Numbered from the stretch's first letter, positions 8,866 through 20,331 are shown. The stretch: DNA of 64,000 nt from Sphaeramia orbicularis (GCF_902148855.1 NC_043973.1:54866594-54930593); one strand, 5' to 3'. Notes: generated by a model not told the origin, from the sequence alone. Made by a program: numbers and translations.

Positions 8866-11800
8866 CTGGAACAAACATGGCAGCAGACATGTCCAGTTCA
8901 GACTCCTGTGTGTGACTCAGTCTGAAGTCCAATGGATCCATTGAGGACAGATGTGAACGTACCTTACAGTAGAAGAAGAAGAAGAGGGAAATGACACATA
9001 TGAGCAGAGCCAGGACGATGAGCACCACCGTGATGGTCAGATGTGACTGAGAGTCTGAAGAAACACAAAAGAAACAACCTGTAAAACAACGCCCATGGAA
9101 CATGTGTTTGAAGACAATGAAGAAATACCGAAGGAAGGAAGGAAGGAAGGAAGGACAAGTTACCAAAGAAGGAAGACCAGAGCAAAGGGAACGACTCCAG
9201 AAGAAGAACACTCTAGTCCACACCTGGGCAGATTTTCACTAGAACTATCAGAGAGGATCAAACAACAGCAGAGGACAAGCTCCATGACAACCAGGACGGA
9301 TTTGACCACAACAGGTCAGGTGTTGATCAAAGAGCACCCAGCGGATCATGGTGGAACAGTCTGTAGAGTGGAACCTGCCTGGATTAGTCAACTTCAACCA
9401 CTGTCAAAAAGCATTTGATAGCATAAACCGGTCCAACACTCTGGAAACTCATGAGACACTACGGAATACCAGAGAAACTAGTCAACGTTGAGAAGGCCAT
9501 GGACCAGGGAACCAACTGCACAGAAAGGACAACTGTCACAACCTGTCCAAGTGCAGACAGGAGGACCACAAGAATTCTGTTCATCCTGGAAAATGATTGG
9601 ATCTGGATTTTTATTTGTGTTTGCAATTGCCTCTGGAAATGTTTCTAGTCAAGAAAATACATTTTGTTGTATATGCACAATATGAATGTAAGAAACTAAA
9701 CTGTTAATCAAAAAAAAAAAAAGGAAACCAATTGGTCCTTCATTATTAAGTGAAATACTTTATTTCCTCTTGTGTATTTATAATTGCTCTTTAATGAAGC
9801 AAAAATAAGTTTTGTCTGATTACTCGATTAATCAAAGGAATTTTCAGTAGAATACTCGAATACTAAAATATACGATAGCTGCAGCCCTAGTAATCACTGC
9901 CCCCACAGGCCTGGACTGAAGGCACTAGGCATGATGGGTAATCACTGCCCCCACAGAACTGGACTGGAGGCGCTAGGCATGATGGGTAATCACTACCTCC
10001 ACAGGCCTGGACTGAAGGCACTAGGCATGATGGGTAATCACTGCCCCCACAGGACTGGACTGGAGGCCCGTTACTGAGCTCAGATTAAAGGAGTGTTTGT
10101 TGGTTCAGCCCAGTCTCTGACAGGTTCAACTGGACCAGCTTTACCTGATCTCAGTTCTACCAACATGGTTCTGCTCACACCTGTTCACTCTGCTCACTGG
10201 GAATGTTGTGGAACATGGTCATGTGACTGTTACTGATGCATTGTGGGTGTTTTATGTGTGTTTGTTACCTCCTACAGTGAGATAGAGGGCGGGGCTCTGA
10301 GACGACGAGAAGCTGTGGTTATAAATGTCCACGTGATAAACACATGTGTAGTTCCCTCGGTGGGCGTGGCCCGCGGCAGACAACAGGAAGTGGGCAGAGT
10401 GATTGACAGCTGGCAGGGTGCGGTTCAGCGGCTCCTTGGTGTCTGAGATCAGCTGGAAGGAGCCTCCTGGGTACTGTAGTTGGATGGAGCATGTGACGGT
10501 GAAGTCGGAGCCCATGAGCAGTCGAAACCCCTGCTGGTAGACCTCAAAGACCCCGTCAGACAGGGAGATGTTGGGCTGAGGCAGCAGATCTGTCCACACA
10601 CAGAGACATGATTGGACCAACCAGCACATACAAGCAGTCAGAGAATCCATCCTCCTCAGAGACACAGATGGATCTGATCCACAGGAGTCCACCGGAGTAG
10701 AGACACTGAGGACATGACTGGGGTTGGACAGATACAAGTCATACACAGTTTTAAGACACCGTTTGTGTCCATTTGTACCTGAACACACCACGTCCACACT
10801 AGAGGAGTGTTGATAGGAACCATCTAGTCCAACACACTCCATCAGTCCAGACGTCAGCTTTACACAAGGAATAGACACCAGCCACACACGTCTGCCTGTA
10901 GAACCATCTGTTCTGTCGACTGAAACAGCTGATCCACAGTCCAGATACTGACACACAGCAGATCCAGACTTCAGGTCCCAGTCTTCAATGGGGTCTCCCA
11001 CTGGTCTCCACTGTCCCCCGTGTTGGATCTCCAAAGCACCAGCACAGCGGCTTGGCTGTCCCACCAACCTGACACCACCTGGATGTGAGCAGAGACACAA
11101 AGACATGAGTCAAACGAACACACTGTCATATGAAAGCCCCGCCCCCTTGGTACCTGTACAGGTGAGTCCAGCAGCTGCTCCAGGTGAGCAGGTCTTCCCA
11201 GCTGAGCTGGACCTTCTACAGTCCAGGACATCAGACTCATGTCCTTCACACTGGAGCTCACTGGTCCAGACTGGAGCCTCCCCCTCTCCATAGAGCCCCC
11301 TCTGGAGGAGCCCAGGAGCCCCACAGCCCAGCTCCCTACAGACCACCTGAGCATCGTTAAGGTCCAAATCCTCTTCACACACTGAAAACCAGGACTGGTT
11401 GGACCGGACCTCCAGTCTGCCTGAACACAGACTGGAACCATGGACCAGTCTGACAGAGTCTGTGGACCCACAACAACACACAGACATGTTTAAAGACACA
11501 AGAGCAGGAGGCCATGGTTCAGAGAGCAGGTCATCCAATAACCCAAGGGTTGGCGGTTTGAAAACCACTCTGTCCTAGTCTGTCCGTTGTGTCCTTGGGC
11601 AAGACACTTCACACACAGAATCCCAGTGGTCAGTGAATGCACCATAATGCAGTCTGTTTGATCAGTGACCTGTGCACTGGTTCATCTCAGACCACTGGAA
11701 ACATGTGGCTCATGTCAAACATCTGTATTTAAGGAGAGGCTTTAGTGTCAGTGATGGGTTTGCATCACTTCATCAGGTATATATGTACCTTTGTTTAGTT

Positions 11801-14800
11801 TGTTTTATACTTCCTAGATCTGTAGTTTTGCACTTGGTTTTGGATTCATTTTGTGTTATCTTTGGATGGATTTGGTTTGGTTTGTCTGCTTTTTACAGTT
11901 AGTTGTGTATCTCTAACCATTAAGGCTGTTATTATTATTCAGAAGGGGACAGGAAGTAGAAGATTTTCTTCATCCTGCTCCTTTTCGAGCTTGAATGTGC
12001 ACGTTTGTTCACCTGTTGATTATTGAATGTCTGCTGATGAAATGCACAACCATGAACAGAATAAATGAATGACTGAATGACTGAATGAATGGTGTCCTCA
12101 GAGTCCAGCAGACCCACATAGAGCTGGAAAAAGACCACATGGACCAACACAAAGTCCAGTTCAAACAGATGGACTCAGAGTCATGTGACCACATTTATGG
12201 ACTCCATGTGTTTGATGTTGCAGTCCAATTGTCCAACATGTGGACCTGGTCTGACTGGGTTTGGTTTGACACAGCTCACATAAAACACACCTGAATGGAC
12301 TCATGGATGAACTCTGACAGCATCAGGACCATCATCAGTAGAGATCACGGAGTAACTATGTAGAGACCTCACTGGTTGGAAGTGCTGAGAAATGCTGAGG
12401 CCAGGTGTAACAGAATGTAAGTTATACTAAATTAAAGCAGAAATCAAGTTTCCCCCATGGCCTAAATTGTTTTCCCCTGGGAGCTGAGGAAGCAGCAGGA
12501 TTCTTCTCTAATCTACTCCAGCTGCAGACAAAACATCTTCCATGGTCAGGACAACAGCAGGAGTGGACTGATAAGAACTGGTACCAACGGAAGGACAGAA
12601 TGGCCCACTGGTGTCTGTTATCTTGCACACACATTCCACAAATACATAGCACACATGCACCTTTCCTTGCCCCAAACCCCAAATCATGTCAGCTGTCTAC
12701 CTTTTCCTTTTTTTTCACCCTATCCCCTGAATTCCTTTCAAATCCATTAAAAAATTCCAGCATGTGTCCACGTGTACTGTGTGAAAACTGTATGATGTCT
12801 TATATTTGTGCTTTGCATTATCTTGTTCTTCACTGCAAATTTCAAAGAAAAGGGTTCTTTGGTGGCACATCAGTTAGGAGCAGCGGCCCGATGTCCCTAA
12901 TCCTCGATCTCAATTTCATTTGATGTACTCTGTACTGTCAAATGACAATAAAGGCAATTCTGATTCTGATCAGTAGACTTACCTCAACAGGTGAGGGACA
13001 GGGTGGAGCCAAAGGACCCAGGATCTGTTTTCACACAGTCCATCAGTGTAGCTGTAGACAGAAGACAGTAGGGGCTGATGGACCACACAGGATCAGATGG
13101 ACCAGATCTTCTCCCAGACACCAAAGATCCACAGTCTAGTTGACGACATATGACATCTGCTGCCTTCAGGGTCCAGGGGTCAGAGGAATAATAATCATAA
13201 TCCATGTCTCTCCATTCTCCATGATATTTCATCTGCACTGTACCATTACAGCGACTGGCTCCTCCCACCAGTCTGACATCATCAGGATCTGATCAAATAC
13301 AAGTGACAGATAAATGAGCTCAAAGTGAGTGAACTGATGTCAGCTGGTGTCAGTCAAAGCTCCACCCACCTGTGCAGGTAAGGTCCACAGCTGTTCCAGA
13401 TGAGCAGGTCTGTGACCCTGAGCTTCCACAGTCCAGCAGAGCAGACTCATGGCCTTCACACTGGAACGTCTGCACCACAGGAGCCTCTGCTGCTCCAGAG
13501 AGCGCCCCCTGGAGGAGCCCAGGAGCCCCACAGCCCAGCTCCCTACAGACCACCTGGGCACCATGAAGGTCCAAGTGTCCTTCACACACTGAGGACCAGG
13601 ACCTGGACTGGTTAGACCGGACCTCCAGTCTGCCTGAACACACACTGGACCCATGGACCAGTTTGACAGAGTCTGTGGACACAGATGGAAGAAGATTGGA
13701 ATAAAACTAGAGTCTGAAGCAAGGTTATTATTGTAAACGAAAACTAACGAATTGACGAAAACTAGAATTGTAAAAACATTTTCATTAACTGAAATAAATA
13801 AAAACTATAATTAAAAGAAAAAAAAAACAACTGACTGAAACTGTATTGTGTGTTTACAAAACTAACAAACAGATAAAAATTATGGATAAAATTCCCTTCG
13901 TTTTCATCTTTGTCAATGTCAGATTGATATAAAATCAATTTATTTCGCTCTATCAGTTTTAGCTAGCTGCACCATACGACACTTGACGGTCCGTCACTTG
14001 TGGTTTCCAGTCGTCTTCTGATCCCCACTCTACCTGGAAACATGGAGACTAAACTTGGGAGAAAGCAGCAGAGTCCTGTCTGGGATTTATTTGAATACGA
14101 AGGAGAAGAAGAGAAAAGATACGACAAAACTAAAATTAATACTAAAACTAAACTAAAACTAAGAATTTTGAAAAAAATGAAAACTAATTAAAACTAGTAA
14201 ACCTGCTCTAAAAATGAATTAAACCTAACTGAACTATAGAAAAAAAGTAAAAAACTAAATAAAACTAAACTAGAATGAAAAATCCAAAACTATTAGAACC
14301 TTGGTCTGAAGTGGACTCTAAGGGACTCTCGTGGACTGGAGTAGACCAGGGTCTCAGGGTTTGGACTATATAGTGGATTTTACTGGACTGTAGTGGACTG
14401 GAGTAGACCAGGGTCTGGGGCTTGGACTATATAGTGGATGTTACTGGACTGTAGTGGACTGGAGTAGACCAGGGTCTGGGGCTTGGACTATATAATGGAT
14501 TCTACTGGACTGTAGTGGACTCACATTCATATGTGTTTGTTTCTTCTGTGTGACATGATGTTCAATCAGCTGTTTGTTTGTGGACATGGATATTATTGAT
14601 TGATTGATTGATTGTATTGATCAGTTTGTGTGAGTTCACATTTGATCTGACCCTGACCTGAAATTAGACCTGGGTTTTGGAACATATTCACAGGTGTATG
14701 ACACGTGTGTATGTCCTGTCCTAAACTATGCTGCAGGTATATGGGGGGGGGCAATGCCCATCTTTAGACGCTGTTCATAAGTTTGTCCCAGTTTTGGCAG

Positions 14801-17800
14801 TGCAGGGTGACATAGCTTGGGTTCCTGGTGCAATTAAAAGAAAATGTGAAATGGTTCAATTATGGGATCAAATTATTAATGTGCCAGATAATCGAAAAAC
14901 CAAAAAAGTGTTTAGCTGGGGTAGGACAAGGTCCCCTTGGGCGGCAGAGGTCAGAGCTGTGTTTGCAGAAGTGCAACTTCAATATATATTTCACAACAAC
15001 CTTTCATGTAGCATTAACAAGATCAGAGCTAACCTAATGTCTGCTTTAGACAAAGAATGGTGAATGGGATCCAGACTAAACCGAAGCTGCAGACATACAA
15101 TACATTCAACTAAAAAACAGACAAAACAGAGTTTGATGTCAGTGTCAATTTGACCAGGAACCAAAGGTCCCTAATTGCTTAGTTGCGTACAGGAATCCTT
15201 CCCTTCACCTTAGAAACTGGGAGATTTACCTAAAGCCCAGAAAAAAACAGACTTTGTGGATTGTGTGATTTGGGGGAAGTGGAAAATGAATCCCATGTTC
15301 TTTTGTATTGTCCCCTATATGATGAACTGAGAGCCTCTGTGTTTGATGACATGTTTATCTGAAATCCTGATCTGTCCTGGACCACTGATGATGACAAGAT
15401 GAAATGGTTGTTTAGCTCAAATGTATTTAAATTAGCATTATTTGTTTGTAAAGCCTGGAAAAAGCGGCAAATGTGTTTGTTTAAATAGGTCAATTCTTTG
15501 TTTTGTTCATATCCACTGGGCCTGTTATCTGGTATTTGATTTTGGGTTTGTATTGTTGGTGTCTTATAAGCCCATGGGAGGGCTGGGCATGTTTTGTGAT
15601 GCAAGACACAATAATAAAAACATTCATTCATTCTTAGTTGAAGTCTTGGACTGACCAGGATCTGAGAGTCCACAGAGGCTGGAGCCCACAGTGACAGTGG
15701 AAGGGTTAGGGGTCAGTGTTAATGCTCTTACCTGAACAATTCAGCTCCAGGAATGAAGACAAATGTGTACGAGGTATAAAACAGTCCCTCAGTGCAGATT
15801 CAACACAGTCTGATCTGATCCACCAACTATCTATACGTGAACCTGTGAGTCTGCGTCTCACTGAAACTGCAGATCCACAGTCCAGTTCTGCACAAACTCT
15901 GTTTAATAACTTCCTGTACCAGTTAAATCCTTCCACTGGTTTCCAGTTTCCGTCCTGTCGTTTCATCTCCAGGTCACCATGACAACGACTGGCTCCTCCC
16001 ACCAACCTGAAGTGGACAGACTCTGTAGAAATAAGACAGACCAGTCAGAGTCCAGTCCAGAACCACAACACCCCATCTGGACTACTTGGACTGGATTATT
16101 GACCACATAGGGCAGTGGTTTCCAGCCTTTTTTGGCTCCTGACCCCATTTTAACATCACAAATCTCTGCTAAAATTAATTTGTTTTTGATCCTGTAATAG
16201 TTTGCTATACTGTAACAAATAAATGTTAATTTTAGATGACATTTAGTCTGTATAATGTAAATTATTGTGGATGGAGGCAGTAAAGCCAGGTGTAGTTTAC
16301 TGCACAAAGGGAGAATTGGACTTTCCTTGGTCAGAATATGTACAGTCAGTCCAGCTTAGATTTACAAGGAGGACAATTAATACTGAACAAACAAGAACTG
16401 AAACTATGAATTATGAAAGAGCTGCAGCATCTGAAACTGACCACAATGAACATTTGACAGAAACAGAACCACAGAGAAACAGAACCACAGTGCTGCAGTT
16501 TCAGCTTCAGTTTGTCATGTCTTTTATGGATTGGGATTGTTTCTCTCAACTCACCATGTATTTTTTATATTAACTTTTTATTTTGATCAATTACTAGAAA
16601 TTTCAGGTGACCCCATTTGAATTCCAGGCAACCCCACGTGGGGTCCCGACCCCAAGGTTGAAAAACACTGACTTATGGTTTCCATGTGTGAACAGTGTTT
16701 TCAGTCCCACTGACATATTTTCTGTGTCCAAATGGTCTCAGTTCATCCCTCATTCATTCAGTCAGTGAACTGAATGGCTCAGTCTGCTCCTGTTTGTCAG
16801 TGTTTCCTTCACTTGTGGATCTTTAAAGCCACACATGTCCAAATGTCAGGAACAGCAGCTGAGCGTGCTCAGTGGAGCTTCTGGAAACCCATCATTCCTG
16901 AATCCTCTGCATTGGCTCCAGTTTGTTCAGATGAAAACCACCTGAACCAGGATGTTCAGCTTGAACCCATTTCCCATCCCTCCTTCATGCATTTCTTACC
17001 TGTTGAAGTGGTGTTGTTTTCAGACAGGAGCCCTGCAGGAAAAACACAAAGGACAGCCATGAAAACAGGACAATATTGGGATTAGAAATAAAACAGGACA
17101 ACATGGTGCTGGTCTTCTTACAGTCGAGTGGACGCTGGTGTGACCTGCTGCTGCTCACCAACAATTTTATAGTGTTTTAAATGTTTTTTATGCCCGAAAT
17201 GTACTGAGTGATTGTATGTATGTGGGAACCAACGACCATATCTCCTCTCAATAGCACGACAGTTGCTTTTCCTGCACTTTATTTTCAGAGGGCTAACACT
17301 AGCCTACCTACTGGATCACTTCACCCAGATTCGCTGATCCACCTGTCGCTGCTGCGAGTTCCATATCTGGTCTGCGATCACCCGGCTGTTCCTGCGGACA
17401 TGTCACTGTCCCGTGTCAGGTCTCCGACAGTACCGTCATCTGTTCGCACCTCCACCTCTAGTGTTGCGCCACCACCCGGACGTCGCGCTTCTCCCTCAAA
17501 AGAGATACATCCATGGTGGGTCCCACAGGATTTTCCCATACAGCAGCTCCAACACAGTAAGGTACTTCTGGTCCGCTTCTCACGGCTGGGCTGTGGACCA
17601 CCAAGCACTAGCCAGCCTAGCTAGGTCTGACGTGGAATTTTGCGTCAAAATTTTAACTTTAATCAATGCTGTCTAGGTTCCAAGTAAACTTGGTATCAAT
17701 TTAATCTAAGATCTACAAAATACTGAGAACTCACACGTAGAGTCAAGGAGGAGCTGAAACCATCAGTCTTCAGAGCCGAACAGGTGTTGATTTGAAGAAC

Positions 17801-20331
17801 ACAAATGAAACACGTTGATAGAAATCCCAGGTTTCTACTGACTCTGAGGAGAATCCTTGCATCTCCAGCTTTTATACGTTTTCGGCTTGGTGGTATCTCT
17901 GCCCCAAGCCCTTCCCCTTACTTTATATCATTTGGGTGTTTTCCACTGTTAAGTTCTAATATCTGTTTTTAATCAGTGTCCAGGTGTTTGTTCACAGGTT
18001 AAAAAAGAATTCTGGCTGGGCAGCTCCTCCCACATCCTGTTTCCAGCCTCCAGGTTTCGCCGTCTCAGCTGTTACCCTGTTTTATTTTTACTGCTTGGAT
18101 ACATAGATACATAGATTACATGGTCAAGTGTACATGTGGCATTTCAAACATGTAGTAATCGAAGCACTTCCATAGTTCAACCATCCACCTATGTACTGTC
18201 TCTTATCTGTGCCCACCCGGTGCTTTCCCATACCCCGGTATCTCCCTAGTCTTCCAACCTTGACCTAGGGAGGCTCGGTGTTTTCTCTGTGTCAGCATTT
18301 GGATTAAACAGTTTGACACTTCGACATTCAGACTCAACAGGTCCGCTAACACTGCCACCAAGCATGACAACACCACTGTCAGCTTCGGTCTCCTCAACAT
18401 CCGCTCCCTCACGAGCAAAGGACATCCGATTCAGGACCTCCTCACCGACTGTAAGTTCCACTTCCCGTGTCTTACTGAAACCTGGCAACAGACCAATGAT
18501 CTTTCGCAGCTAAACAAATCGCTCCTCCCGGCTTTATTAACATCTGCTGTCCCCATGGCAACGGTCAGTGAGGAGGTCTCATGATAATTCACCGCAAGAA
18601 GTGGAAGGTCCTACCTGTGTCTGTGCCTGCCTTCAGCTCCTTTGAATGGAATGTGTTCATGCTGCCTGGACCCACTCCATCAACTGTCTCAACTGTTTAC
18701 ACCCCCCCCCAACCCCCCTCCCAAGCACCACAGTGACTTTTTAAATGGTTTTACCACTTTATTCACCCACCTACTGTATCTACACTTTCACCTAATACAA
18801 TACTGCCAGGGAACTTAAATGCCCACATGGACAATAGAAACTTACCCCCCACCAAAGACTTCTCTTCCTGTTTGGACAGTTATAGATTTCATCAAGCCAT
18901 AGACTTTCCAACACATAAGAAAGAAAGGACATACCCTGGATCTAGTCTGCTGTCTCCTGTAATGGAAATGGTCTCCAGGAATAGGACCTGGTACCCGAGT
19001 CGAGTTGAGCCGAGCTGAGTCGAGCCGGTTCCACGTAGTGGAAATGCAGCATAATAGTCTGACCCACATTCTCCATTCTCTTGTCCCACTGAAAACACGG
19101 TCTGTTTCCTTCTCCTCAACTGCCCTTGGTACACCCCCGACCTCCGACAAACGAAAGCTAAAGGTCGACAACTTGAGCGACTCCACAAAAAAACTGGTCT
19201 CACTCCTCATGGACATGCTCCGAACACACATACAGCACCATAAGGACTCAGTTACTAAAACTGAGTCAAACTACTGTTCTGCTTTAATCATCTCTTCAGA
19301 AGGAAACACCCAAATACCGTTCACCCTGCTCAATTAAACTATTCAGCCACCCGACTCCCTGCCCCCCCCCCCCACTTGTACTCATCAAGTGTCTGTCAGT
19401 CTCTACTTCAGTTCTTCAATGAGACAATCCTCAACATCCACCTGCACCTCTGTCCAAACTCACCGCCTGCCTCTCCACCTGAACCACTCCCACAGTCATT
19501 TTCCACTTTTCAACTCCCCGATACCTCTGTAATCTCTAACCTCATCAAAAACTCCAAACCCTCCCCCTGTCACCTCGATCCACCCCCCCCCCACACCTCT
19601 GGTCAAATCCTGCCTTCCCTCTCTCCATCTGCCATCACTCACTCTTCCCTGACCACTCGAACTGTTCCTCCACAAATCAAACCGCAGCCGTACCCCATCC
19701 TCAGAAAACCCAGTCCAGATCCCAACAATGTCAATAACCGTCCCATCTCTAACCTACCATTCCAGTCTGGTTTTCTCCCCCACCACAGCACAGAAACAGC
19801 GAGAATCAGCAGCTGCTCTGACAAACAGGAAGTGGATCAGTAAAGGTGGTCCAGACTCTTCATGTACTGGTGTGTGCTGAGAGGAAACACAACATGTATG
19901 TGTTTGATCCTGATCCATAAATCCAACACAGACAACTTAAAGACAGAACCTGAGGCTGATGAAAGCACAACACACATTTGCACTGGTTTATCCCATGGTA
20001 TCTATGACAGAAATCAATAATGGACCCAGTCAGCAGCTCCTCCTTCTAAATCAGGTCTGTCACTGTTGGAACAGACAGGATTCATCAAACCACCAATATT
20101 TGACTGGATTCATACTGATGTGAGTTGGACCCCCAGGTACCATCATGACAGTCACATGACCATCAACACACGCTAGGATTGATATCAAACACACATGACA
20201 TATCTGTAACCATGGCGAAAAACCTGTCAAAGAGCAGTTAACCCTTTCAGCTCTGTGACTGTCCATCATTCATTCCACTTACCTTGAATGGACATGGAGA
20301 GGAAAACCAGGACGTATGGTGTGAGGTCCAT
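8791..20331 (-). CDS. SRCR-Ig transmembrane receptor gene, whole locus
   Basis: Ten exons can be read on the minus strand, nearly all joined in phase 1: signal peptide (20283-20331), short linker (17000-17032), SRCR1 (15732-16022), SRCR2 (13370-13672), SRCR3 (12983-13288), SRCR4 (11154-11459), SRCR5 (10779-11078), Ig-like (10269-10589), transmembrane (8963-9054) and tail (8791-8865). The product would be a type I surface receptor of the scavenger-receptor cysteine-rich superfamily, like CD5/CD6/CD163 in broad type, but the SRCR5-Ig layout matches no named gene I can assign. Ligand unknown. An in-frame TGA ends SRCR3, so either that exon is skipped, the product is truncated and secreted, or the gene is decaying. 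Introns hold LINE and hAT insertions. It sits antisense within the V cluster. Confidence 0.85.
8963..9054 (-). CDS. SRCR-Ig gene, transmembrane exon
   Basis: Acceptor TTTCTTCAG at 9055; donor GTACGT at 8962. Encodes DSQSHLTITVVLIVLALLIC and then VISLFFFFYCK, a strongly hydrophobic span of about 24 residues after a short polar stalk. Ends in phase 0. Confidence 0.85.
9350..9610 (+). mobile_element. LINE reverse-transcriptase remnant (RTE-like)
   Basis: Broken frames read QKAFDSI, MRHYGIPEKLVN and FILENDWI, matching KAFDS..LW..LRHYGIPEK motifs of RTE-type reverse transcriptases. It lies in the intron between the Ig and transmembrane exons. Very decayed. Confidence 0.5.
9650..9890. mobile_element. 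hAT-like terminal fragment
   Basis: Ends in ATAGCTGCAGCCCTA preceded by ATTACTCGATTAATC, a pattern common at ends of fish hAT elements. The partner end is not found nearby, so it is a truncated piece. Confidence 0.4.
9891..10068 (+). repeat. 48-bp tandem repeat, about 3.7 copies
   Basis: Copies start at 9891, 9939, 9987 and 10035 (TAATCACTGCCCCCACAG..., GCATGATGGG at each end). Intronic minisatellite of the SRCR-Ig gene. Confidence 0.85.
10269..10589 (-). CDS. SRCR-Ig gene, Ig-like domain exon
   Basis: A 107-codon exon, acceptor GTGTGGACAG, donor GTAACA, phase 1 at both ends. Begins DLLPQPNISLSDGVFEVYQQ, has Cys in FTVTCSIQ and Cys in RGNYTCVYH about 50 residues later (the DxGxYxC-type site), and ends LYLTVGG. 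Several N-glycosylation sites (NIS, NRT, NHS, NYT). The usual core Trp is not obvious. It forms the membrane-proximal domain. Confidence 0.8.
10779..11078 (-). CDS. SRCR-Ig gene, SRCR5 exon
   Basis: Acceptor CACATCCAG at 11079, donor GTACAA at 10778, phase 1-1. Starts GGVRLVGQPSRCAGALEI and contains six Cys: SRC, VCQ, LDC, IPC, MEC, VVC. Compared with an eight-Cys group B domain it lacks Cys2 and Cys7 while keeping Cys1 and Cys4. Confidence 0.85.
11154..11459 (-). CDS. SRCR-Ig gene, SRCR4 exon
   Basis: Acceptor GTCCACAG at 11460, donor GTACCA at 11153. Starts DSVRLVHGSSLCSGRLEV and has eight Cys in group B order (CSG, VCE, VVCREL, GCGAP, QCEGHE, DC, TC, LTCTG). Close paralogue of SRCR2. Confidence 0.88.
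11465..12982. other. Intron between SRCR3 and SRCR4 with LINE tails
   Basis: About 11930-12095 looks like a LINE 3' end (CCTGCTCCTTTTCGAGC, then AATAAATGAATGACTGAATG repeats). About 12860-12975 is another LINE 3' tail ending AATGACAATAAAGGCAATTC and TGATTCTGAT. No exon is recognised. Confidence 0.45.
12983..13288 (-). CDS. SRCR-Ig gene, SRCR3 exon with terminal TGA
   Basis: Acceptor TTTGATCAG at 13289, donor GTAAGT at 12982, 306 nt, phase 1-1. Starts DPDDVRLVGGASRCNGTVQM, six Cys as in SRCR1 and SRCR5. The last full codon (12984-12986) is TGA, where SRCR1 has TCA and SRCR2/4 have ACA. Because the exon is symmetric, skipping it keeps the frame. Confidence 0.8.
13370..13672 (-). CDS. SRCR-Ig gene, SRCR2 exon
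   Basis: Acceptor GTGTCCACAG at 13673, donor GTGGGT at 13369. Starts DSVKLVHGSSVCSGRLEV, eight Cys in group B order. 101 codons, open throughout. Confidence 0.88.
13720..14303. mobile_element. Non-autonomous hAT element with perfect 8-bp duplication
   Basis: Ends CAAGGTTATTAT... and, inverted, CAAGGTTCTAATAG. Flanked by GTCTGAAG on both sides (13712-13719 and 14304-14311). Inside, a + strand frame near 14040-14120 reads GRKQQSPVWDLFEYEGEEEK, resembling the start of a BED zinc finger of hAT transposases. A second copy is at 54155-54720. Lies in the intron between SRCR1 and SRCR2. Confidence 0.85.
14331..14525 (+). repeat. About 62-bp tandem repeat, three copies
   Basis: The unit GTAGACCAGGGTCT...TACTGGACTGTAGTGGACTG recurs from 14341, 14403 and 14464. 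Confidence 0.75.
14728..15640 (+). mobile_element. LINE remnant (RT C-terminal and cysteine motif)
   Basis: Frames read VFAEVQLQY...NLMSALDKEW, then LRTGILPFTLETGRFT, LCGLCDLGEVENESHVLLYC and VCKAWKKRQ, typical of the C-terminal zinc-binding part of some LINE reverse transcriptases. Frameshifted and stopped. Ends with AATAATAAAAACATTCATTC. Intronic. Confidence 0.6.
15732..16022 (-). CDS. SRCR-Ig gene, SRCR1 exon
   Basis: Acceptor TTTCTACAG at 16023, donor GTAAGA at 15731, phase 1-1. Starts ESVHFRLVGGASRCHGDLEM; six Cys (SRC, VCAE, LDC, SDC, RDC, LNC), lacking the Cys2/Cys7 pair. Open throughout. Confidence 0.85.
16113..16670. mobile_element. Non-autonomous hAT-like element
   Basis: Ends CAGTGGTTTCCAGCC and, inverted, CAGTGTTTTTCAACC. 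Flanking 8-mers ACATAGGG and ACTTATGG match at 6 of 8. No transposase. Lies in the SRCR-Ig intron before SRCR1. Confidence 0.65.
17000..17032 (-). CDS. SRCR-Ig gene, 33-bp linker exon
   Basis: CCTGCAG acceptor and CAG/GTAAGA donor frame a phase 1-1 mini-exon encoding GLLSENNTTST, joined after the signal peptide. Supported only by splice sites and phase. Confidence 0.6.
17160..19840 (+). mobile_element. Degenerate CR1/L2-type LINE in intron 1
   Basis: Near 17207-17250 a frame reads MYVGTNDHISSQ, like the esterase block of CR1-type ORF1 proteins. From about 18380 come endonuclease traces (LNIRSLTSKG..., FLCLTETWQQTND in shifted frames; THKKGHTLDL near 18920). Near 19680-19800 an RT start is visible (PILRKPSPDPNNVN, QSGFLPHHSTETA). 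Many frameshifts, so old. Order and continuity between 17.2 and 18.3 kb are uncertain. Confidence 0.55.
20283..20331 (-). CDS. SRCR-Ig gene, signal-peptide exon
   Basis: First Met at 20329-20331: MDLTPYVLVFLSMSIQG, a short n-region and hydrophobic core. Donor CAAG/GTAAGT at 20282. Ends in phase 1, matching all downstream exons. No upstream in-frame ATG is apparent. Confidence 0.75.

Noticed and set aside
8720-9223. Single long exon covering transmembrane and tail as the main gene model
   Set aside because: A strong acceptor at 9055 and donor at 8962 plus the basic tail after splicing favour two exons; the unspliced form is kept only as an alternative.
9891-10068. CRISPR-like array
   Set aside because: The repeats are head-to-tail without unique spacers and lie in a fish intron; it is a minisatellite.
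17378-17676. Proline/serine-rich frames at 17.2-17.7 kb as a host gene
   Set aside because: The neighbouring VGTNDH block and the downstream endonuclease traces point to a decayed LINE.
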